A DNA stretch of 53,999 nt from Streptomyces fructofermentans (GTDB lineage Bacteria; Actinomycetota; Actinomycetes; Streptomycetales; Streptomycetaceae). The stretch's first letter is position 1, and the number at the start of each line of letters is the position of its first letter. A model generated the notes under the pieces. That model saw nothing but the letters and a program-made list of their open reading frames with translations, was not told the DNA's origin and searched no databases. A program made the position numbers and the translations under genes. The stretch spans positions 1 to 53,999 of the forward strand of contig NZ_BMWD01000041.1 in NCBI RefSeq assembly GCF_014651055.1, read 5' to 3'. Below, piece after piece: positions 48,767 through 53,999 of the stretch.

Positions 48767-50345
48767 CGGTCACCACGGGCGCCGGGCCCGTACGGCTTCG
48801 GTGGTACGGGCCCGGCGCGGTGGACGCGGGGACCCCTGGGCGGGGGCACGCGTCATGCGGGTGGGCCAGGTGGGCGAGGACCGTGCGTGCGGCCCTCGTG
48901 ACGGCGTCGCGGGCTTCGTCGGTCGGTTCGTGGATCTCGAAGCCGTGCAGGCCGTCGGGGACGTCGATGAGGTCCAGGGGTGTCTTCGTCTCATGTGCCG
49001 CGGCCACGAACTGCGCCACCGTGGCCGCGATCTGCGGGGTCTCCCGGCCCGCCCGGGTGAGCACGATCGGCGGCGGCGCGGCGGCGGCGGAGCGCAGCGC
49101 GCCGACGGGGGCGAAGCGGTCCTCGACCGCGCCCCAGCCGGGCAGCGGGGCCAGGATCGGGTACGTGAGGGCCAGGCAGCGCAGCCACGGGGGCGGGTCG
49201 GTGAGCCAGTGCGCGGCGAGCAGTCCGGCGCCGGAGAAGATCCACAGGGCGATGCGCGACTCGTCCACGCGGGGGTCGGCGCGCAGCAGTTCGAGGGCTT
49301 CGGCGACGTCGTGCGCGGCCTGCGCGTAGTCGGTGATGTGGTGCAGGCGGTGGTCGACGACGGCCGCGACCGCGCCCAGGCCCGCGGTGTGGCGGGCGTA
49401 GCCGAGGTAGAACGGCCAGTCGCGCGGGGTGGGGGCGAGGTCGGGCGGGATCGGCCCGCCGTGCACGAACAGCACGGCGGGCATGGGCTCCTGTGGCGTG
49501 CCGGGCTCCGGCAGGTGCAGGTCCACTCGCCCGTGGCGTTCTTGCGGGCGTTCGGGGGTGTCGAGGAGGAAGGGCCGCAGGAACGGCTGCTCGTCCTCGG
49601 GTGCGGTCAGCCGCCGGCCCTCGCCCGCGGCCGCGCGCAGCAGGACGGCGGCCAGTTCGTCGGGGTGGGAGAGCATCGGCCAGTGCCCGGTGGGCAGTTC
49701 GAAGAAGCGCACATCGGGGTCGGCCAGCCTGCGGAACTGCGGAGGGCCGGTGCGTACGAGTGCTTCGACCAGTTCCAGGGTCGTTCCGCCGGCCGTGCAC
49801 AGGATTCCGGTGGTCGGCAGGGCTGTCGCGGCGCCGGTCAGGCGCAGCGGACGGGTCAGGGTGCACGGCGGCTGCGGGGCGGACTGGCGGCTGAGCTGTT
49901 CCAGGTGCCGCCCCGACAGCCCTTCGGTGCTGCCCCAGCGCTGCCACTGCCCCGGCCCGGGCGGCGGGATCGGCTCCGACTCGCCCCGGGTGCGCAGCAG
50001 TTCGCGTACCGACGGGTCGGGCACCAGGGCCATCGGCGCGTCGCCGTCCTGCGGCAGGCCGGCGTCCAGGTTGACGATCCGCGCGACGCGTTCGGGGCGG
50101 CGGTCCGCGGCGGCCAGCACCGGATGAATGGCGTAGTCGTGGCCGACCAGTACCGACTGCCCCGCCGGATCGAGGGAGTCGATCAGCCGGATCACGTCCT
50201 CGGTATGCGTCTGCAGGTCGGCGTCGGGCTGCCGGCTCAACGCCACCGGGTGCGCCCGGGCGCCCGACGCGCGCAGCCGACCGGCCACCTCGCTCCAGAT
50301 CCGGTCGTCGGTGAACGGGCCGGACACCAGGATGAAATCGGACAT
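48750..50345 (-). CDS. Fusion of two alpha/beta-hydrolase domains
   Basis: The protein has 531 residues. Domain 1 (1-240) begins FILVSGPFTDDRIWSEVAGRL and has the elbow VLVGHDYA with Asp70 where serine hydrolases have Ser. HWPMLSHPDELAAVLLRAA carries its His. Domain 2 (about 295-510) has VLFVHGGPIPPD (oxyanion), IFSGAG with Ser as nucleophile, and DVPDGLHGFEIHEPTDEARD with the His. Two different catalytic domains in one chain are unusual. A MerR-type promoter drives the gene from the divergent MerR region. The C-terminal 30 residues overlap the sigma-operon terminator. Confidence 0.83.
   Translation of the reverse strand: MSDFILVSGPFTDDRIWSEVAGRLRASGARAHPVALSRQPDADLQTHTEDVIRLIDSLDPAGQSVLVGHDYAIHPVLAAADRRPERVARIVNLDAGLPQDGDAPMALVPDPSVRELLRTRGESEPIPPPGPGQWQRWGSTEGLSGRHLEQLSRQSAPQPPCTLTRPLRLTGAATALPTTGILCTAGGTTLELVEALVRTGPPQFRRLADPDVRFFELPTGHWPMLSHPDELAAVLLRAAAGEGRRLTAPEDEQPFLRPFLLDTPERPQERHGRVDLHLPEPGTPQEPMPAVLFVHGGPIPPDLAPTPRDWPFYLGYARHTAGLGAVAAVVDHRLHHITDYAQAAHDVAEALELLRADPRVDESRIALWIFSGAGLLAAHWLTDPPPWLRCLALTYPILAPLPGWGAVEDRFAPVGALRSAAAAPPPIVLTRAGRETPQIAATVAQFVAAAHETKTPLDLIDVPDGLHGFEIHEPTDEARDAVTRAARTVLAHLAHPHDACPRPGVPASTAPGPYHRSRTGPAPVVTATGGP
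48779..48818. terminator. Hairpin after the sigma operon
   Basis: Perfect 15-bp arms (GCGCCGGGCCCGTAC) with a 10-base loop, 12 bp after the membrane-protein stop. It lies inside the last codons of the convergent hydrolase gene, whose C-terminal tail it therefore encodes. Confidence 0.8.
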
Positions 50346-50377
50346 CAGTACCTCCAGGGGGCGGGTTCGTCCCGGGT

Positions 50378-50408
50378 ACCGTAGGAACTCCTGCTGAGGG
50401 AGGTTCAA
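50378..50408 (-). promoter_or_regulatory. MerR-type promoter of the double hydrolase
   Basis: On the minus strand: TTGAAC (50403-50408), 19-bp spacer, TACGGT (50378-50383). The dyad AACTCC-N8-GAGGTT (50386-50405) fills the spacer. An over-long 19-bp spacer with a centred dyad is the hallmark of promoters untwisted by MerR activators. Confidence 0.85.
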
Positions 50409-50411
50409 CCC

Positions 50412-51317
50412 GTGCCGCCAGAAGGCACCTTGAGCATCGGCGAGCTCGCCGCGCAGACGAGGACCACCGTCAAGACCGTCCGCTTCTACTCCGACCAGGG
50501 GCTGCTGCCCGAAGCCTCGCGCAGTAGCGGCGGCCACCGCCGCTACGGCCCCGAGGCGCCGGCCCGGCTGCGGACGATCCGCGCACTGCGCTCGCTGGGC
50601 GTGCCCGTCCCGGAGATCGGGCGGGTCCTTGGGCGCGGGGACACCCTGGAGTCCGTACTGGCACGCCGGATGGACGACCTCGGGACCGAACTCGCCGCCC
50701 TGCGCTGGCGCGAGGCCGCGCTGACCGCGGTTCGGGACGGTACGCCGCAGGAGCTCGCCGAACGCCTGGAGCTGATCGGGTCGGTCGGTGTCCCGCCCAG
50801 CACGGCCCCGCTCGCGCACTACTGGCGCCGCCTGCTGCCGGTGCGTCTGTCCGCCCGGTTGCGCGCCGCGGTCACCGAGGCGGCCGTCCCGCAGCCCCCG
50901 GCCGCCCCGACCCCGGACCAGGTCCTCGCGTTCGCCCGCCTGGCGGCGCTGGCCACCGCGGCCACCGACCACTGCCTGGTGGCGCACCGGCCCGCCGCGG
51001 CCACCGCCGCGCACCCGGACCTGCTGTACGGCGGACTGCACGAGGCGTTCCACCTGGTGGACGCCGCCCTGCGGGCCGGCCGCGGCCCGGGCCCGGGTGA
51101 GGCGCTGGACTGCTACGTCGCCGCGCACGCCCGCGCGGGCGAAACCCGCGACAGCCCCGCCTTCCGGCGCGCCCTCACCGTCCGCCTCGCCGCGCAGGAC
51201 CATCCGGTGATGTCCCGCTACTGGCAGCTGGCCGGGCAACTGTCACCCGAACTGACCCTCGGTGGAGCGGACTTGTGGCTGCGTGAGGCGCTGGACGCGG
51301 ATGTTGTTGCGGGCTGA
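50412..51317 (+). CDS. MerR-family transcriptional regulator
   Basis: The protein has 301 residues from GTG 50412. The winged helix is LSIGELAAQTRTTVKTVRFYSDQGLLPEASRSSGGHRRYGPEAPARLRTIRALRSLGVPVPEIGRVLG. A coiled coil (DTLESVLARRMDDLGTELAALRWREAALTAV) follows, then a long alpha-helical effector domain of about 160 residues rather than the short metal loop, so a small organic ligand is likely. It is divergent from the double-hydrolase gene, which it should activate. Confidence 0.93.
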   Translation: MPPEGTLSIGELAAQTRTTVKTVRFYSDQGLLPEASRSSGGHRRYGPEAPARLRTIRALRSLGVPVPEIGRVLGRGDTLESVLARRMDDLGTELAALRWREAALTAVRDGTPQELAERLELIGSVGVPPSTAPLAHYWRRLLPVRLSARLRAAVTEAAVPQPPAAPTPDQVLAFARLAALATAATDHCLVAHRPAAATAAHPDLLYGGLHEAFHLVDAALRAGRGPGPGEALDCYVAAHARAGETRDSPAFRRALTVRLAAQDHPVMSRYWQLAGQLSPELTLGGADLWLREALDADVVAG

Positions 51318-51473
51318 GGACCGTCTGCGGGTGCCTGCGGCGCGCCGTACCGCCGGCGGGCCGGGCAGCCGCCCCAAGGGGGCGGGTACGCGGTCCGGGC
51401 GCTGCCTGCTCCCGGGGGTGGGCGAGGCGTCCGGTGTTCCCGGGGGCGGGAGGCCGGGGCTGGGGTGCGGGGC

Positions 51474-51674
51474 ATGACCGGCGGCGCTGTGGCCTGCCCC
51501 GCGTGCGGGCAGCCCCTGCGCTGCGGCGGCCAGGTGCTCTGCGTGCGCGAGGACGACGGCCGGCGGGCCTGCCGCTCGCTCTGGAGGTGCACGCGGCGGC
51601 ACGTCTGGTGGCGCTGGGCGGATCGGCCGGACGGGCCCTTGGAGGTCTGCCCTGTACCGGGGTTGTTCCGCTGA
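51474..51674 (+). CDS. Small zinc-ribbon-like protein
   Basis: The protein has 66 residues. CPACGQPLRCGGQVLC and RACRSLWRC could coordinate zinc, and the Trp-rich HVWWRWADRPDGPLEVCPVPGLFR ends it. Similar small proteins are common in Streptomyces with no known role. It lies 17 bp before the next gene, so probably they form an operon. Confidence 0.65.
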   Translation: MTGGAVACPACGQPLRCGGQVLCVREDDGRRACRSLWRCTRRHVWWRWADRPDGPLEVCPVPGLFR

Positions 51675-51690
51675 CCTCCCGGGAGTACCG

Positions 51691-52401
51691 GTGCGGGAAA
51701 CTGTACGGATGAACGACTCCGGTGATTGCCGCCCGCTGGCCTCGGCCGAGGAGATCCACACGTATCTGGTCGAGCGGCTGAACCTGGCCCTGCGGGGGCC
51801 GGAGATGTTCGGGGGCGAGATCGCCCTCCAGATACTGATGAACCATCTGCTGATGGCCGAACGGGAACCGGATCCGATCGGGCGGCTGCGGTCGACGTGG
51901 CAGGAGCGCGGGGCATGGACCTCGCTCGGGGTCACCGGGGCCTTCCGCGAGCTGGTCCCGAAGCCGAAATACAACTGCGGCATGGCGTCGGTGTACGCGG
52001 AGTTCGCGCAGGCGCGCGGCTGGCTCAGGCCGGACCGCACGCTGGCCTCCGACGCCTACCGGGCCATGGTCGACCAGGTGCGGGACTGGGTGGGCGAGGA
52101 CCGCACCTGGGCCGACGTGACCGACCGGTTCGGACCGCCCTCGGTGCTGTTCGGCGGCAGCAACCCGCTGTACAGCAAGTCACTCGGCTACCTCGCCGAC
52201 GACCCCGCTCTGCCCATGGTGGTCTTCCACCTGTGGAACGGCACCGAGCCCGGCCCCGGCGACGGCTGGCCCCCCGCGCACGAGCAGCCGCTGCTGCTCG
52301 CCGTGCGCCACGGCCACGGCCCGTTCCCGGGCACGTTCACCTTCACCCCGCACGGACACCGCCTGCGCCCACCGACCCTCGAACAGGCCTGGCTCGCCTG
52401 A
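51691..52401 (+). CDS. Hypothetical protein of unknown function
   Basis: The protein has 236 residues from GTG 51691 (GGGAG upstream; ATG 51709 is an alternative). It begins ASAEEIHTYLVERLNLALRGPEMFGGEIALQILMNHLLMAE and contains LFGGSNPLYSKSLGYLADDPALPMVVFHLWNGTEPGPGDGWPP. It is soluble, with no catalytic motif I can name. Its last 220 bp overlap the convergent gene ending at 52180. Confidence 0.7.
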   Translation: MRETVRMNDSGDCRPLASAEEIHTYLVERLNLALRGPEMFGGEIALQILMNHLLMAEREPDPIGRLRSTWQERGAWTSLGVTGAFRELVPKPKYNCGMASVYAEFAQARGWLRPDRTLASDAYRAMVDQVRDWVGEDRTWADVTDRFGPPSVLFGGSNPLYSKSLGYLADDPALPMVVFHLWNGTEPGPGDGWPPAHEQPLLLAVRHGHGPFPGTFTFTPHGHRLRPPTLEQAWLA

Positions 52402-52872
52402 GGCGTCGGCCTTCCGGCATGCCTCTCGCCGGAGCGATGTACCGGCGTCGGGTGCGGCATATCGGGGTGGGAGAGCATCAAGGACCGCGAGGACGAAGCC
52501 GGCCGGCGGCAGGTAGTCGTGGGCTTCGACGTAGTGGGCGACCAACTCCGGCGCGGCATAGGCGACTCCGTCGCCGGGGACCCGTATCTCGGCGCTTCCC
52601 TTCGCGCAGTCCTTGACGGCGCCGGCCTTGCCGGCCAGGCGTTCGGCGCACCAGGGGCAGAAGTGGTGGCCGCGGGTCTGCTGTGCCCGGTGGGTGCTTG
52701 TCATGCGCTTCAGCGCCTCCACCAGGTCCGCGGACGCAGCCTCCTTGGGGTGACTCCTGCCGCGCTCGAGCCAGCCCACGTTCACCTCGGGCATACCCCG
52801 CCAGTGCCCCGGTCCCGGCTGTGCCATGTCGTGGCCGTAGGTGTACGGGGTGAGGTCGGCGTAGTACGTCAT
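52180..52872 (-). CDS. Conserved actinobacterial protein (MTYYADLTPYTY-type) with read-through tail
   Basis: The reading frame has 230 residues. The first 135 or so are the conserved part: MTYYADLTPYTYGHDMAQPG, VNVGWLERGRSHPK, a CPWC zinc-type pair, GSAEIRVPGDGVAYAAPELVAHYVEAHDYLPPAGFVLAVLDAL. Relatives I know end about there. The remaining 95 residues are the antisense of the neighbouring gene and look non-native, so the original stop was probably lost by a small indel near 52440-52460. Confidence 0.65.
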   Translation of the reverse strand: MTYYADLTPYTYGHDMAQPGPGHWRGMPEVNVGWLERGRSHPKEAASADLVEALKRMTSTHRAQQTRGHHFCPWCAERLAGKAGAVKDCAKGSAEIRVPGDGVAYAAPELVAHYVEAHDYLPPAGFVLAVLDALPPRYAAPDAGTSLRREACRKADASGEPGLFEGRWAQAVSVRGEGERARERAVAVAHGEQQRLLVRGGPAVAGAGLGAVPQVEDHHGQSGVVGEVAE

Positions 52873-52975
52873 GGTCGATGTCTATCAGTCGCCGGGCCGA
52901 TGCCGACCCCCGCCCCGAGGCTGCGACGGCGCCTCCGGCACCAGCCGCTCGACAATCCCCACGACCCTGTCGTGC

Positions 52976-53443
52976 CTATGACCTGCTTGAGCAGTCGGCC
53001 TCGGTCCAGGTCGCCTGGAGGTCACGGCAGACGATGGTGAGTGTGCCCTCCCAGCAGGCGATCTCGTGGCTGCAGCCGTCCCTGTGCGGCAGGATCTCGT
53101 CGAGAATCACAGTCCCGAGGTCCGTCTCTCCATCCTCGTCGGCGGGATCGATGACGAAGCTGGACACGCCTGCGTAGCGGATGAGCAGGTCTCGATCATG
53201 CTTCCAGCAGTTGTGCTGGAACTCGATCTCCATCTCCTCACCGCCGGCACCCCGGACGGCCCGAAGCGTCAGGTCCTTCACACATTGCCTGCTGTGGAAG
53301 TCGTAGTGATCCGTATCAGTGGCGAAGGACCGGGCCCCCAGTGGCAGATCACCAGCGATCGAGGGCAGATGCTCCAGGTAGCGGGACGGGTCCAAGACCC
53401 CTGACAGGTCGCCGACCTGCGCATCGAGATTGACGTACTCCAT
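52976..53443 (-). CDS. Hypothetical protein, small beta-rich
   Basis: The protein has 155 residues from ATG 53443 behind GAAGG. It starts MEYVNLDAQVGDLSGVLDPSRYLEHLPSIAGDLP and has FQHNCWKHDRDLLIRYAGVSSFVID and LDEILPHRDGCSHEIACWEGTLTIVCRDL. Alternating beta strands and conserved His/Trp suggest an immunity-like or DUF-type fold; no family is recognised. An upstream in-frame extension lacks a plausible RBS. Confidence 0.65.
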   Translation of the reverse strand: MEYVNLDAQVGDLSGVLDPSRYLEHLPSIAGDLPLGARSFATDTDHYDFHSRQCVKDLTLRAVRGAGGEEMEIEFQHNCWKHDRDLLIRYAGVSSFVIDPADEDGETDLGTVILDEILPHRDGCSHEIACWEGTLTIVCRDLQATWTEADCSSRS

Positions 53444-53568
53444 CGACCTTCGCCCCGCTTGCGGCTTCCTGCCGGCCGATGAATCGTCGCACAGCCTCAC
53501 CACATGGGATGGCGTCCAATCAGACGGGCGCATCCGGTCAGCTGACCCACCGATCAGAGAGACACGCG

Positions 53569-53911
53569 CTAGCCGTCGATGTCGAGCGCCGTGCCGTACA
53601 GCCGGTCGACCTTCAGCCGGATGGCCAGTCGGCGCTCGGCTACCAGTTCCTCCAGGAACGCGGCTTCGTCCTCGGGCCTGCCGGACTGCGGGATCATCCC
53701 GAGCAGTTCCTGTCCGACCGCGTCCCCGGGTACCGCCGTGGGCTCGGAGACCGTGGCCTCGCCCTCGGCGACGGCGAACGACCACACGTCGCCGCCCTGC
53801 ACGTGCAGGGCGGCGCGTGGATCGCGCTGCAGGTGCTGGACCTTGACCCGGTCGGCCGTGGTGGAGAACCGTGCGATGCGGGCTTCGGGGTCCCAGCTGT
53901 AGACCATGGTC
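53569..53911 (-). pseudogene. PPOX-class F420/FMN-dependent protein, 5' part cut off by an IS element
   Basis: The surviving part reads TMVYSWDPEARIARFSTTADRVKVQHLQRDPRAALHVQGGDVWSFAVAEGEATVSEP, the central PPOX beta-barrel strands and the STTADR-VKVxxLxRDPRAALHV motif of actinobacterial F420-dependent flavin-like proteins, and ends with a helical C-terminus. The first 30 or so residues are missing: upstream of 53912 the DNA is the right end of a tnpB element. An internal ATG (53907) could still yield a truncated product. Confidence 0.8.
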
Positions 53912-53999
53912 TTGACGTGCTCCCCGCCCTAAAGGGCGAGGATTCCAGCCTGGGCCGTCTGGCCCTTCTGGGGGCTTCCTGCTTCACGGCGCTGTGCGG
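53912..53999 (-). mobile_element. Right end of an IS200/IS605-family tnpB element, right-edge copy (partial)
   Basis: This is the reverse complement of positions 1-88 except one base. On the minus strand it ends in TCAA at 53915-53912, with the hairpin GCCCT-AA-AGGGC intact. The element body would lie outside the window. The first host bases after the end (from 53911 leftward, GACCATGGTCTACAGCTGGG) would be the guide for this copy. Confidence 0.7.

Noticed and set aside
1..53999. Composite transposon bounded by inverted IS copies
   Set aside because: IS200/IS605 elements transpose as single-stranded circles with defined ends and do not normally mobilise 54 kb between copies. A contig edge in a multicopy IS is simpler.
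1..53999. Secondary-metabolite gene cluster
   Set aside because: No PKS, NRPS, terpene synthase or RiPP modification enzyme was seen. Oxidoreductases and SnoaL/CatC-like genes alone do not make a cluster.

Overview
The window is very GC-rich actinobacterial DNA, most likely Streptomyces or a close relative. The signs are GC-rich third codon positions, GTG/TTG starts, F420/PPOX and LLM flavoproteins, Tat-exported enzymes, a mycothiol-type ArsC and an ECF sigma gene. No rRNA, tRNA, CRISPR or prophage was seen. Both edges are the same 88-bp sequence in inverted orientation (one mismatch). It resembles the right end of an IS200/IS605-family tnpB element, and each copy truncates a gene (a peptide-binding lipoprotein on the left, a PPOX flavoprotein on the right). 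The window may therefore be a contig that ends in a multicopy IS.

Region 1 (about 4.0-17 kb) is the most interesting. Eight copies of a palindrome, CGTCACC-N9-GGTGACG, lie only in intergenic DNA. They sit in front of a VOC/glyoxalase gene (probably with a flavin disulfide oxidoreductase behind it), a Tat-exported alpha/beta hydrolase followed by a complete tatA-tatC-tatB operon, a 28-codon membrane peptide, a Tat-exported MsrP/YedY-like molybdoenzyme with a cytochrome b partner, a CGNR zinc-finger regulator and a PGPGW membrane protein. In four sites the N9 spacer contains TTGAC(A/T), so the operator covers the promoter -35 box. In the CGNR gene the site overlaps the ribosome binding site and start codon. 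I infer an autoregulated CGNR regulon that makes periplasmic redox/detoxification enzymes together with its own Tat translocase. Interspersed are an HxlR/MFS pair and a TetR gene divergent from a gene of unknown function, with its own operators.

Region 2 (17-26 kb): a NUDIX hydrolase; a tnpB-only element inserted in a 78-codon gene that can be reconstructed in frame; a GNAT acetyltransferase; and a TetR-controlled quinone/xenobiotic set (muconolactone-isomerase-like protein, TetR, SDR, SnoaL-like protein, WrbA) with three 19-bp operators, two of them directly after good -35/-10 promoters.

Region 3 (26-35.5 kb): a secreted subtilase of about 1120 residues, a 32-codon two-cysteine ORF upstream of it, a translationally coupled AAA ATPase/Toprim-like DUF4276 pair that looks like a split OLD-type defence nuclease, an unknown membrane-protein pair, an F420-type NADP reductase and a cold-shock-like protein.

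Region 4 (35.8-40.7 kb) is an arsenic island: MFS exporter, ArsO-like flavoprotein, two ArsR regulators, aquaporin and ArsC, with no ArsB or Acr3. Region 5 (41-54 kb): PAP2 phosphatase; an LLM flavoprotein/GH13/GH13 operon; an ECF sigma factor coupled to a single-pass membrane partner; a MerR gene divergent from a double alpha/beta-hydrolase fusion with a 19-bp-spacer MerR promoter; and several small actinobacterial proteins of unknown function.
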